A stretch of 64,000 bases of DNA, taken from assembly GCA_900109895.1 (NCBI GenBank), contig FOBR01000011.1, forward strand, positions 62,001 to 126,000. Reading direction: 5' to 3'. The notes under the pieces are model-generated. The model did no database searches. It saw only the letters and a list, made by a program, of their open reading frames with translations, and had not been told where the DNA came from. Both the position numbers and the translations under genes were made by a program. Source of the DNA: a bacterium A37T11 (GTDB lineage: Bacteria > Bacteroidota > Bacteroidia > Sphingobacteriales > Sphingobacteriaceae). This document shows, in pieces, positions 1-8,900 of this stretch. Numbering within the stretch: position 1 is the stretch's first letter; each line of letters starts with the position of its first letter.

Positions 1-555
1 CGTTATAAAAAAATTTATCCCAACCTGGCTCCGTATATCCAGGCACAGGAAGGTGGTATGCTGGGCTGTATGGTTTCTGAATGTATAAAACTGGATGCAC
101 GGATACTGGTGCAGTTACAATACTTGGCCGATACCCCTAAACAGGTAGGCATGGCAATGGATGCCGCAATTTACCTGCCCGCCTGCAACATCGTAGAGAT
201 TAGTGAACGGGACCTTTCAGGCACGTTCCCGCTGGGCGAGCCGGAAGTTGTGTTGGCAAAGGTCGTGTACGGTTACATTATCAAACAAGTGAAATTGATT
301 GTGCTGCCATCCATCAGCCAGCTGGCAGAACAGCTGCATGTGGATCCTGTGTACATGAGCAGAGCCTTTAAACAGTTTTTCCACAAAAAACTGATCGACT
401 TTATGATTGAGCAAAAGGTGCTGGAAGGGGATAGGTTGATGAAAGAAGAAGGCTTCAATGTCTCAGAAACGGCAGATAAGTTAGGGTATAGCAGTGTAGC
501 CCGATTTAGTAAGCAGTATAAAAAGGTAATGGGGCATTCGCTGAGTAGGAGGTAA
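1..555 (+). CDS. AraC-family transcriptional regulator (5' truncated by window edge)
   Basis: The frame is open from base 1 to the stop at 555, so the gene starts before the window; the internal ATG at 58 is not a convincing start. The last ~90 residues form an AraC-type double helix-turn-helix: the first HTH around ISQLAEQLHVDPVYMSRAFK, the second around VSETADKLGYSSVARFSKQY, ending in the usual F-K-x-x-G motif (YKKVMGHSLSRR). The preceding part lacks a recognisable sugar-binding fold and cannot be assigned. It is followed after only ~17 nt by the AbiE operator palindrome, so the two units are probably separate transcripts. Target genes are unknown. The AraC HTH call is secure; the ligand is not predictable. 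Confidence 0.85.
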   Translation, partial: RYKKIYPNLAPYIQAQEGGMLGCMVSECIKLDARILVQLQYLADTPKQVGMAMDAAIYLPACNIVEISERDLSGTFPLGEPEVVLAKVVYGYIIKQVKLIVLPSISQLAEQLHVDPVYMSRAFKQFFHKKLIDFMIEQKVLEGDRLMKEEGFNVSETADKLGYSSVARFSKQYKKVMGHSLSRR

Positions 556-572
556 ATGTAAAAATTTGTATA

Positions 573-597
573 GATAATCGGAAAATTTCCGATTATC
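573..597. promoter_or_regulatory. Perfect palindrome, likely AbiEi operator
   Basis: Two 12-nt arms, GATAATCGGAAA and TTTCCGATTATC, are exact reverse complements around a single central A. The palindrome ends 12 nt before the -7 box of the AbiE promoter, so it covers the -33 region. AbiEi antitoxins of other genomes bind inverted repeats in their own promoter and repress it; that role here is inferred. A near-identical copy lies downstream of the cassette at 2119-2164. Confidence 0.7.
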
Positions 598-609
598 GTA
601 TTAAATTAT

Positions 610-617
610 TACATTTG
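610..617 (+). promoter_or_regulatory. -7 promoter element of the AbiE operon
   Basis: TACATTTG matches the Bacteroidota -7 consensus TAnnTTTG exactly. It ends 4 nt before the AbiEi ATG at 622, so the transcript would begin at or within a base or two of the start codon and be leaderless. No clear -33 TTG was found; the operator palindrome occupies that place. Confidence 0.6.
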
Positions 618-621
618 TGCC

Positions 622-1260
622 ATGGATTTCAGACAAGCGATACAGCCATTCTCCGGACAGCCCATCTATCATTGGCTGTTGATGTCTTTATTAAAGGGCT
701 ATAAGCGTCCTAATGATAAGATCCACGAATTGTTGCAGAGCGGAACGTTGGAAGCGGTGAAGAAGGGCTTATATGTGGTGGGAAATAAGCTTGGACTACA
801 ACAGCCAGAACCTTTTTTATTGTCCAATCATCTTTATGGACCCAGTTATGTTTCAATGGATGCGGCATTGTCTCATTACGGCCTAATACCTGAACGGGTA
901 TATGAAATTTCAGGTGTAACAGCCAAGATATCCAGACAATTTATCACTAAGCAAGGGGTGTTTAACTATATTCATCTCCCGATGCCCTACTATTCTTTTG
1001 GTATACAACAGGTAAAGATAGCTGACCGCCAGTTTGCAATGATGGCTTGCGCCGAAAAGGCGCTCATGGATAAGGTGGTCACAACATCCGGGCTGGTATT
1101 GCGGAGCAGGAAGGGAGCCTTTGAATACCTAATTGAAAACCTCCGTATGGAAGAAGGGCAACTAAAAGAGATGAATCTATCTATTATGAAGGAGTGGAGC
1201 CGTAATGCCCCCAAGAAGGAGAGCCTATTGTTTGTTATTGACATGATCGGAAATTTATGA
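622..1260 (+). CDS. Type IV toxin-antitoxin AbiEi-family antitoxin
   Basis: A 212-residue protein with the AbiEi layout: an N-terminal winged-helix-like segment (about residues 15-60, with the phrase GTLEAVKKGLYVV) followed by the domain containing YVSMDAALSHYGLIPE (about 75-90), which is characteristic of AbiEi-type and related transcriptional-regulator proteins. It overlaps the downstream nucleotidyltransferase gene by 4 nt (ATGA), the standard antitoxin-first arrangement. Known AbiEi proteins neutralise AbiEii without stable complex formation and autorepress their operon. The promoter palindrome at 573-597 fits autoregulation. The start is fixed by the -7 box just upstream; there is no Shine-Dalgarno sequence. 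Confidence 0.82.
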   Translation: MDFRQAIQPFSGQPIYHWLLMSLLKGYKRPNDKIHELLQSGTLEAVKKGLYVVGNKLGLQQPEPFLLSNHLYGPSYVSMDAALSHYGLIPERVYEISGVTAKISRQFITKQGVFNYIHLPMPYYSFGIQQVKIADRQFAMMACAEKALMDKVVTTSGLVLRSRKGAFEYLIENLRMEEGQLKEMNLSIMKEWSRNAPKKESLLFVIDMIGNL

Positions 1261-2111
1261 TTAGGGAATGGCTTAATACTTACCAGCCCAAAAATAAGGA
1301 AGAAGCCCTGCAGGCCCTCAGAGAAATTATGCAGGAAGTAACATTGGCTGGGTTATCACGGACGGATTTTTTTGAACATGCGGCTTTTTATGGCGGAACG
1401 GCGCTACGCATATTTTATGGCCTGAATCGATATTCTGAGGACTTGGACTTTTCATTATTGCAGATTAATGAAGATTTTGAATTGGAAAAATACCTACAAG
1501 CCATACAAACGGAGTTTGAGGTATTGGGTATGACTGTGTCCATCCGTGAGAAAGATAAAACCCATAAAACAGCCATTGAGTCAGCCTTCCTAAAGTCTGA
1601 AACAATCTGGAAAGAGTTGGTTCTTGAACATATGCTGCCTGAAATTGGTTTGACAGAACGGGCAAACATAAAAATAAAGGTGGAAGTTGACACCAAACCT
1701 CCCCTTGGTTTTGAGACGGAAGTGAAGCTGTTGCTGCGGCCATTTTCCTTTTATGTCCGGTGCTTTACGCTATCTGATCTGTTTGCCGGAAAAATGCATG
1801 CCTTGTTATTCCGTAAATGGAAAAATAATGTAAAAGGACGGGACTGGTATGATATGGAATGGTACATTAAAAAAGGTACTCCCCTCAATCTAACCCATTT
1901 TTTGATCCGCGCACAAGAGAGTGGCGACTGGACCAACGAGTCTATAACAGAAAATGATATCATGAACCTTCTAAAGGATCGTATTGATACCGTTGATTTT
2001 ACCCGTGTCAAAGCCGACATCAGCAGGTTTATTGCAGATCCCAGCATACTCGATATTTGGTCGCCAGCTTATTTTCATGACCTAACCAGCCATTTAAAGG
2101 TTATGTCATAA
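1257..2111 (+). CDS. AbiEii-family nucleotidyltransferase toxin
   Basis: A 284-residue protein with the AbiEii/AbiGii nucleotidyltransferase signature near the N-terminus: FYGGTALRIFYG followed by SEDLDFSL (Gly46-Gly47, then Asp62 and Asp64 as metal ligands). Later conserved parts include KIKVEVDT (about 142-149) and FAGKMHALLFRKWKNNVKGRDWYD (seen as FAGKMHALL and GRDWYD, about 175-200), typical of the family. Characterised relatives transfer nucleotides to tRNA acceptor ends and block translation, giving bacteriostasis and phage abortive infection. It overlaps the antitoxin gene by 4 nt and is likely translationally coupled. Catalytic residues look intact, so the toxin is probably functional. 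Substrate tRNA cannot be predicted. Confidence 0.87.
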   Translation: MIREWLNTYQPKNKEEALQALREIMQEVTLAGLSRTDFFEHAAFYGGTALRIFYGLNRYSEDLDFSLLQINEDFELEKYLQAIQTEFEVLGMTVSIREKDKTHKTAIESAFLKSETIWKELVLEHMLPEIGLTERANIKIKVEVDTKPPLGFETEVKLLLRPFSFYVRCFTLSDLFAGKMHALLFRKWKNNVKGRDWYDMEWYIKKGTPLNLTHFLIRAQESGDWTNESITENDIMNLLKDRIDTVDFTRVKADISRFIADPSILDIWSPAYFHDLTSHLKVMS

Positions 2112-2118
2112 AATGACT

Positions 2119-2164
2119 AGGTAATCGGAAATTTTCCGATTATCTATGTAAAATATTACATTTT
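2119..2164. repeat. Second copy of the AbiE operator/-7 module
   Basis: TAATCGGAAA and TTTCCGATTA (2122-2142) form a 21-nt palindrome around a central T, followed 12 nt after the ATC end by TACATTTT (2157-2164). This reproduces the 573-617 module with the same internal spacing and one mismatch in the -7 box. It starts 8 nt after the toxin stop codon. It could be a second repressed promoter reading outwards or the scar of a duplication that framed the cassette. Confidence 0.7.
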
Positions 2165-2177
2165 CCAACCTAAATAT

Positions 2178-2229
2178 TCATTTCATTTCTGTTTAGTTAC
2201 AAATATGCAACAAAACGGAAATGAAATGA
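2178..2229. repeat. 17-bp inverted repeat (long hairpin)
   Basis: The left arm 2178-2194 (TCATTTCATTTCTGTTT) pairs with 2213-2229 (AAACGGAAATGAAATGA) apart from one T-G pair, leaving an 18-nt loop. There is no T tract after it, so a classical terminator is unlikely, although it lies between the AbiE operon and the next gene. Confidence 0.6.
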
Positions 2230-2343
2230 CGTGTTCCATTCTCTTGCGCCCCGAGCATCATGGTATTCTATCTTAGAAGTACCCGATAAAAAAAGACAAA
2301 TTTCTCTTCAAAAGAGGACAAACTTCGAGGGGTATAACTGCTA

Positions 2344-2351
2344 TACCTTTG
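2344..2351 (+). promoter_or_regulatory. -7 promoter element of the MauE-like/DUF6520 operon
   Basis: TACCTTTG matches TAnnTTTG and ends 4 nt before the ATG at 2356. The implied transcript would be leaderless or nearly so, as for AbiEi. A -33 TTG at the usual spacing is not apparent. Confidence 0.5.
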
Positions 2352-2355
2352 GAGT

Positions 2356-2925
2356 ATGAAAACAAGCAGAAATAAGCAGAAAAAGCCGGTCGAAAAAATC
2401 ATTTGGGAAGAAGCCCTGCAAGGCCTTTTGGCTATCGGTATGATCGCCTTCTTTGGTTATATCGCCATTGATAAATTCTGGCTGATGAAAAAATTCAGGG
2501 AAGGCCTGGACAATGCGGTAATCATTCCCGACAACTGGGCTTTTTGGATAGCTTGGGGTACCCCTTCCATTTGTCTGATCATTACGGGAGTACTGTTAGC
2601 TGGTTTCTGGTACAGGCGTATGATGACGGCAGGCATTTATGTCGCGACCCTCTTTATGGTACTGTTTACGGCATTTGTTGCCTATGTCATACAACTGCCG
2701 CTGGATAAACAACCCTGTTATTGCATTGGTCTTGATACCGAAATGGCTTGGGAAACACATTTAAAATTAAACATTATATTATTGTTAGGGACGATAGTAG
2801 TCGTATGGCTGAACCATCGTATACATAAGAACTTGGTTGCAACCATAAAAAGAGCGGATGCCGGAGGCTCTTTAAATAAAGAAGGCGAAACTTTAACAAA
2901 TCAATTAACTATTTCAACAAAATGA
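2356..2925 (+). CDS. MauE/DoxX-like redox-associated membrane protein
   Basis: A 189-residue protein with four predicted membrane segments (about residues 18-42, 66-86, 94-114, 138-156). The third segment is followed by a Cys pair in QPCYCIGL and then the phrase MAWETHLKLNIILL. This matches MauE-like proteins, where a CxCGG-like loop precedes a T-H-L-x-x-N helix. MauE-family proteins are thought to move reducing equivalents across the membrane for disulfide chemistry in the periplasm. It overlaps the DUF6520 gene by 4 nt and ends close to a convergent TlpA gene, which fits a thiol-redox role. The family call is reasonable; the partner is inferred. Confidence 0.68.
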   Translation: MKTSRNKQKKPVEKIIWEEALQGLLAIGMIAFFGYIAIDKFWLMKKFREGLDNAVIIPDNWAFWIAWGTPSICLIITGVLLAGFWYRRMMTAGIYVATLFMVLFTAFVAYVIQLPLDKQPCYCIGLDTEMAWETHLKLNIILLLGTIVVVWLNHRIHKNLVATIKRADAGGSLNKEGETLTNQLTISTK

Positions 2926-3173
2926 GAAAATCATTTTTAAAAGTAATGGCTCTGGGAGTCTTTGCTTTAGCAGGAGGTGCCGCGGTGGCACATGGTAAAA
3001 TGGTAGATGGTACAATTTGGGTTTACTTGGATGACTCCAATGAAACTACGACCGCACTTGAACCAAATTGTTCGAACACAGGTACAAATCACTGTGCAGA
3101 ACAGCATGTTCTGAATGCGGACAATACGGTTGGTGCATCTACCGGGATTTTTCGCAATGGTGTAAGGTATTAA
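2922..3173 (+). CDS. Small secreted DUF6520-like protein
   Basis: An 83-residue protein: Lys/Arg start, hydrophobic segment about 8-22 ending AVAHG, then a short mature part with two cysteines (CSNTGTNHC, about residues 49-57). This layout matches the DUF6520 family of small Bacteroidota proteins, usually found in multi-copy clusters or next to MauE/DoxX and TlpA genes. Function is unknown. The ATGA overlap with the MauE-like gene indicates translational coupling. The Cys pair could be a disulfide substrate for the neighbouring redox proteins; that is a guess. Confidence 0.6.
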   Translation: MRKSFLKVMALGVFALAGGAAVAHGKMVDGTIWVYLDDSNETTTALEPNCSNTGTNHCAEQHVLNADNTVGASTGIFRNGVRY

Positions 3174-3206
3174 TTCCTTACACAGGGCAGATTTTTTTGC
3201 CATTCA

Positions 3207-3243
3207 AAAGCATTTTCCCGGTTGTTTATCGGGAAAATGCTTT
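3207..3243. terminator. Bidirectional intrinsic terminator
   Basis: A 14-bp perfect stem (AAAGCATTTTCCCG / CGGGAAAATGCTTT) with a 9-nt loop sits between the convergent DUF6520 and TlpA genes. T runs follow on the plus strand and A runs precede it, so it can stop transcription from both sides. Confidence 0.85.
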
Positions 3244-3251
3244 TTATTTTA

Positions 3252-4589
3252 TTAATTTCTATCACGTATAACCAACATTTTAATTTTTCGTTCCTTAACC
3301 AAAATATCCAGACCACTAGCATTTAGTTCTCTGCGAAGTTCTGAAAGTTTGGTAAGTTTATTGGAAATCCGCAAGTCTATCGCATAGTGAATGTTCGTTT
3401 CGTCAACGATGGGAGGTACATTTGTGGTAAAATTTTCAGTTATCCCATTTATAAAATCTTGTAATCGTTGTATAGGTACATTTTGAATTTGAGTGCTGTC
3501 TGAAGTATTTCGGTTCATGCTGAACTTTGTAGGGCCTCCTCGGCTTTTCAGTGAGGTTTTGTGACTTTTTTTGACCAATACCCAACAGGGGCGCAATTGT
3601 ACCTCGATAGAAGTGCTGACGTTGAAAAAGTTCTCCAAGTCTTGCTTCATGAAATTAAACAATCGGTTTGAATATGCGGGTTTGACAGTAATTTCATAAC
3701 AAAATAAGTTTGCCGCTTTCCAGGCATCCAAATGTTCATTCAATTCTGGCCACAAGTAACCCGTTTTATCGCGGATATCCAAAACAACCCGGTTTAACTG
3801 ATTATACTCGGAAATGGCAGAGTGACCGTGCGCCAGTTGAAATAAGCTCAAAATATTTACATTGATGGCTTTGACTGAAATGGGCTGGTTGCTGTCTTGA
3901 TCTTTGATAACCCCGCTTTGGGATACATCAGTCTGGATTTGGCTCGTCAGGTATGCATAATACAACATTTTGTTCAGATGGCGGCCATTCCCTTCAAGTA
4001 ATAAGGGTTTATCCAAGTCGATATCCATCAACTCGCGTTTCATGAACAAATGAGGCTTGTTGCCAAGTAAATAGGAACGAATGGTTTCTTCATTGGTGTT
4101 ATATCCATTCGTGATATAATCGATCTTTCCTTCTGGGCTGATCCAAACATGCGTAGGAACAGTTTTAATAGAAAACAGAGCCAATAATGAGCTGTCCTGA
4201 ACGATGGAAGGTAACTTAACTTGGCGGAACACATCGGAGCGTTGTGCTAACGACTGTACTTGAGATAGTGGGTCTGTCGTAACTAGAATAATCTGCACCT
4301 GACCATTAAAGTGGTCCTGCAACTGTTGCATCTCTGGCATGGCTGCAATGCAGTTGGCGCAATGAATGTTCCAAAAATCCAGAATAACCAGTTTTCCCCG
4401 CAGATCCCGAAGACGAAGGCTGGATGAACTGTATTTGGTTATGGGCAGGGTCATATCAGGCATCATTTGGCCGCTGTCTAACAACTGAAGGGGCATTTGG
4501 GCGTCTTGAGCATAGGTTTGCTGATTAATTACGCTAAAAGCTAACATAAACCAAAGTGTATAGATTTTTCTTTTTATCATAAACTTCAT
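3252..4589 (-). CDS. TlpA-type thioredoxin with C-terminal DUF3738-like domain (set 1)
   Basis: A 445-residue exported protein: signal peptide ending near TYAQ (residue 28), a TlpA/redoxin domain about 40-175 with WNIHCANC (Cys77, Cys80) and cis-Pro phrase TVPTHVWI, then a C-terminal region. The last ~90 residues (VDETNIHYAIDLRI ... LNASGLDILVKERKIKMLVI) resemble DUF3738/TIGR03435, in which an L-G-L-x-L-x-x-x-K-x-x-x-x-L-V-I ending is typical. The start overlaps the SusD stop as ATGA, so it is the third gene of a SusC-SusD-TlpA operon. A role in reducing disulfides of imported material or of the transporter is inferred. The thioredoxin call is firm, the DUF3738 call is likely. Confidence 0.8.
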   Translation of the reverse strand: MKFMIKRKIYTLWFMLAFSVINQQTYAQDAQMPLQLLDSGQMMPDMTLPITKYSSSSLRLRDLRGKLVILDFWNIHCANCIAAMPEMQQLQDHFNGQVQIILVTTDPLSQVQSLAQRSDVFRQVKLPSIVQDSSLLALFSIKTVPTHVWISPEGKIDYITNGYNTNEETIRSYLLGNKPHLFMKRELMDIDLDKPLLLEGNGRHLNKMLYYAYLTSQIQTDVSQSGVIKDQDSNQPISVKAINVNILSLFQLAHGHSAISEYNQLNRVVLDIRDKTGYLWPELNEHLDAWKAANLFCYEITVKPAYSNRLFNFMKQDLENFFNVSTSIEVQLRPCWVLVKKSHKTSLKSRGGPTKFSMNRNTSDSTQIQNVPIQRLQDFINGITENFTTNVPPIVDETNIHYAIDLRISNKLTKLSELRRELNASGLDILVKERKIKMLVIRDRN

Positions 4590-5965
4590 TCTTGGGTGCG
4601 TTGATTTTGTGGGATAGCGGTTTTTTGAACAATATATTCTGGAATGGGCATAGTGTAGCGACTGCTATTAGGAATTATGGTGTAATTCTCCCCACTGACG
4701 TTACGGTGAAGGGTGACCGCTCGTTGCTTTTCCTGATTTAACCTGCGCAGGTCACTCCAATACAAGCCACGGAACAATAGCTCCTTGCGGCGCTCCTTTA
4801 GCACCATATTTAATACATTATCTGTGTTTACCATGGTAAGAGGTGTAAACTGTTCTTTGACAAAACGATGGCTTAACAGGGTGTTTAGGTCGTTCAATGC
4901 TTTTTCATCGTTGCCGTTCCTTGCCAGGCATTCCGCCCGGATCAGATATAATTCATCACTGGCCAGTCCATTGAATAACCGAACACTGGCGGTGTAACTA
5001 CCTCGGAAAGAATGACCCCCATTAAAGAATAGGTTTAACCGGAGATCATGTACCTGATAGAGTGCCAGCAAATCGGTATCGATTGTATGTAAATTAGTAA
5101 TCAAATATGTAGGAAGGGTAAAGAAGGTACTGTATAATAATGTTTCTTCATTCAGGTCCGGAATTGGATTTCTGTCATTCACGTGCGGTAAAATATCTTC
5201 ATAATTCATTAATGCAGGATGTAATTGTAACGCAGAATCGGCATAAGCCCATGCATTTGAATAATCACACATGTTAAGGAAACAACGCGCCAGTAACGCA
5301 TAAGCGGCGGGTCTGGAGGCATCCGTAAGAAGTCTGGGTGTTAGCGTTAATAGGGGTAGTGCGGTTTTCAGATCCTGCACAATACGGTTATAGGTTTGCC
5401 CAACACTGGCCCTTTCGGTGAGTGGATGTGGATCTGAACTTAAACGAAGCGGAATGCCCAGCAGGTTTTGATGGGCGTTGGCCGGCTCGTAAGGTGCCGC
5501 AAAGACCTGTGCCAGATTGTATAGGGCTTTCGCCCGGAAAAAGAGTGCTCCCCCCTTTACATCGTCCCATTCAGCATCATTTGCTGCATTTCTCTCGACT
5601 TCTCGAAGGCCATCGAGAACCACGTTGGCATTAAATACTTGCTGGTAAGTGTCATCCCAATCGCTGATGTTAGTTACCGGATCAGGATACATAGTGGCTC
5701 TCCAGCAATAGAGATTGCGTTCCAAATCAATGCCGATGTTAAAAAGAGCATCCGTAACGGTAAATTCCTCTCCTGAAATTAAAGGCATGGAAGTATAACT
5801 CAAAGCCATTCCTGGCGAGCTGCTACTATTCAGGATACTCCGATAGTCTTGTAAGTTGGTGGGAATAACGGAATTTAAATCCCGTTTGGCCTCAAGCCAG
5901 TTCTTTTGGCACCCCATGAATACTGATATAATAATGATGCTGCTAATCTGTAGGATTCTTTTCAT
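4586..5965 (-). CDS. RagB/SusD-family outer-membrane lipoprotein (set 1)
   Basis: A 459-residue lipoprotein with lipobox VFMGC (Cys19), so it should be lipid-anchored at the cell surface. SusD features: N-terminal TPR-like helices (for example KGGALFFRAKALYNLAQ), the phrase SDELYLIRAECLARNGN, and the C-terminal ERRKELLFRGLYWSDLRRLN motif shared by the three SusD proteins of this window. SusD proteins form the lid on a SusC barrel and capture substrate. The gene follows its SusC by 19 nt and overlaps TlpA. Sugar specificity cannot be claimed: no glycoside hydrolase is nearby, so the substrate may be a peptide or other compound. Confidence 0.9.
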   Translation of the reverse strand: MKRILQISSIIIISVFMGCQKNWLEAKRDLNSVIPTNLQDYRSILNSSSSPGMALSYTSMPLISGEEFTVTDALFNIGIDLERNLYCWRATMYPDPVTNISDWDDTYQQVFNANVVLDGLREVERNAANDAEWDDVKGGALFFRAKALYNLAQVFAAPYEPANAHQNLLGIPLRLSSDPHPLTERASVGQTYNRIVQDLKTALPLLTLTPRLLTDASRPAAYALLARCFLNMCDYSNAWAYADSALQLHPALMNYEDILPHVNDRNPIPDLNEETLLYSTFFTLPTYLITNLHTIDTDLLALYQVHDLRLNLFFNGGHSFRGSYTASVRLFNGLASDELYLIRAECLARNGNDEKALNDLNTLLSHRFVKEQFTPLTMVNTDNVLNMVLKERRKELLFRGLYWSDLRRLNQEKQRAVTLHRNVSGENYTIIPNSSRYTMPIPEYIVQKTAIPQNQRTQE

Positions 5966-5984
5966 TATGATCTTGAATAAAGGA

Positions 5985-8900
5985 TTAAAAATTAGCCTGT
6001 AAACCCATTGCTATACTGCGTGATGTGGGCAGCGTCGTGTTACCTAGTGTGGCATTGCTATTATAGTCTGGGTCCAGGTGCTGTTTGTTAGCGCGCCACA
6101 GAATGCCCAGGTTATTGACATAAGCATAGACCCGCAAGGAACGGAGCAATAGTGCACGGACGATTGCCCCATTCAGGTCTAAACTGAGCTGGATATCCTG
6201 TAAGCGGATGTGATCGCCTTTTTCAACAAGGGCGGAAGAGTTTTGATAAAAATTGCCACGCGCCGCATTTTGAGGGTATATAACAGAAGGAACATTCGTG
6301 CGCGTTTCATCTCCGGAGCCTTGCCAGCGCTGACCGAATTCGGAGGTATAGGCCGACATATTGGGAATATAACTAATGGCACTTGCCTGACGCCTAAAAT
6401 AATAGCCGAACTTATAAAGAATGTTTGCCGAGAGGCCCCAGGGCCCAATGCGAAACGTATTCCGAAAACTTCCGGTATGGGCCGGTAGTGCACGGCCATG
6501 ATAAATAAGACTGTCCAGTGTTGCATGTTGTGAAATAGCGGCGTAATCAGTACTGACCTGCCCATTCAGATATCCTTGCGGATCTCCGGTGTCGGGATTA
6601 AGACCTGCCCAACGATAACTATACACCCCAAATAAAGGCCGGCCATTGGCAGGGTTGTTCTGTAAGGCAGTGCCAGATAGGCTGGCATCCTGGAAAAAAT
6701 AGGTGCTGCCTGGCTGTAACTGATAATCGATTACCTTATCGGCAGTATACCCCCAGATGACGTTGCTTTCCCAACTGAAGTTTCGGTAATTGATGTTTTT
6801 GGAGTTCAATTGTATGTCCCAGCCATGTCCTTTCATGCCCGAAACGTTACCCCGGAAGATATTGCGGCCTGTGGTGGCATCAAAAGGCTGGTTGCTGATT
6901 AGGTCTTTGCCTCGTTTATGGTAGTAATCGACGCTTCCGGATAGCCGATTTTGAAAGGCAGAAAAATCAAGACCAACGTTATGTATCCCTGTACGTTCGC
7001 CCTTCAATTCAGGGTTTGGTAAGTTGCCCAGCCGGGCTTCACGCAGGCCGTAGCTGTTAGTAACATAAGTAGCCGTGACATAAGCGCTGGCAGTTTCATC
7101 AAAATTGCCGTTATAACCGTACGACCAGCGCAGACTTAGTACCTGAAGCCATGACAGCCGATAAAAATTTTCCTTGTTTATGTCCCATTTCAATCCTGAG
7201 GACCACAACGGGATACTTCGCTGGTTGCTTTTTACCCCAAATAGGTTGGTTTGGTCAATGCGGGCACTTCCCGATACAGTATAGCGTGAACGGTAGGTAT
7301 AAGCACCGTTGGCAAAGTAGGAGCGAAAGCGATTTAAATTTCCTTGCATGCCTTGATTACGGGTGATAGTAGACCTGCCACTTACAGGATAACGCGCAAA
7401 CTGATCCGTAAAATTGACAGGAAGGGAAGTTCCAGTGGCAGGATCATATCCATAATAGCGGTTAGTATAAAACGTAGATCTTACCTCTCTAGCTTCAAAT
7501 CCCGCTAAAAGGCTAACCTGGTGTAGGTGGTCCAGCCAATCACCTGCATATTGTAGTTGAGCCCGGCCATTTTGCGATCTTAGGTTTCCATTGGTGAGAT
7601 CCAATATGCCGCCTTGGGGTACCGGATATTTGTTGCCAGTTCCACTCAGGTTTATGTATTGGTTGATCAGGTTACGGGTAAAATAAGCATCCTGACCCTG
7701 AAAATACTTTTGGGTTGTAGCCTGATGTTCATATTGGTAAGAAATGGAGGCCTGCAAGCCTTTAAACAAGGTGTAAACAGCGTTGACGCTAGCCCGGTAG
7801 TGTTGTAAAGCGGTACCGTTACTGCGATTTTCAGGTTCTTCCAGCGGAACAAACTGCCAGTTGAGCCGTCCATTCTGTTCAGCGGCGGCTGCAAAGGAAG
7901 CACGGTAATCGCGCACAATGGGAAGCGGATTGCCAGCATCGTCGGCAAGGCGTTCGTACGGATAGGCGTTTTGCAGAAAGTAAAGTGTATTGTCGCTGTT
8001 CTTTTGGCTGCTAGTTAGTTCCAAGGATGTGTTAACCTGTAATTTTTGAAAGAAACTAAACTGATTGCGGGCAGTCAGGTTGATGCGGTTATACGAATCG
8101 GACTTCACAGCTTGCTGGTTTCTGTCCATGTCGGCCGCGTAATAATAAGTATGTTGCTCACCGCCGCCCTGCATATTCAGCGCATATTGCTGGCTGATGG
8201 CCTTACGATAAAAGTAGCGGTCAATTTCTGAGCGGATGTCTTGTCCGCGTAATAAATCCAGCTTCTCTTTCTTTTGGGTTTCGGACAGTGCCGAATTGGC
8301 CATGATTTCCACGGCCGGACTAATGACTGGGAAGGTAGTGGTATTCGCCAGATCGCTTTTGTAATAGTCGTGGTCATAGAGGTATTGTTCTACCTCAATA
8401 AAATCAGCAGAAGAGATTTTTGGTTCATACCAGAGATCTGGTTTGTCTGCTACAGTAACATTGCTGTTAAACCCCACTTGTGTTCGCTGGTTTTGCTTTC
8501 CTTTTTTGGTCGTTATGACAATGACGCCGTTGCCGGCACGAATACCCCAGATGCTGGCCGCGGCCGCATCCCTCAAAACAGAAACCGAGGCCACATCATT
8601 CGGGTTTAGGTTGGATAGGTCGCCTTCATACGGGAAATTATCTACCACGATCAGCGGCTTGGCATTACCATAGATGGTGCTGATGCCACGGATACTAAGC
8701 TTTGGGGTACCTCCTGCGCGCTCATCAAATAGGAGGGAAGGGGTAATGCCTTTGAGGCGGCTAAGAACATCTGTGCTGGCGCTGCGGTTAAACAACGCGC
8801 TATCGATAAACACAAATGAACCCGTGGCCCGTTCCTTGGGGATTTGCTGATAGCCCGTAGAGACGGTGACTTCCTGTAATTGAATGGTGTCTTTTAAGGA

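Noticed and set aside
58-555. ATG at 58 as true start of the AraC-type gene
   Set aside because: The frame is open to base 1 with coding-like residues (RYKKIYPNLAPYIQ), so the gene continues out of the window.
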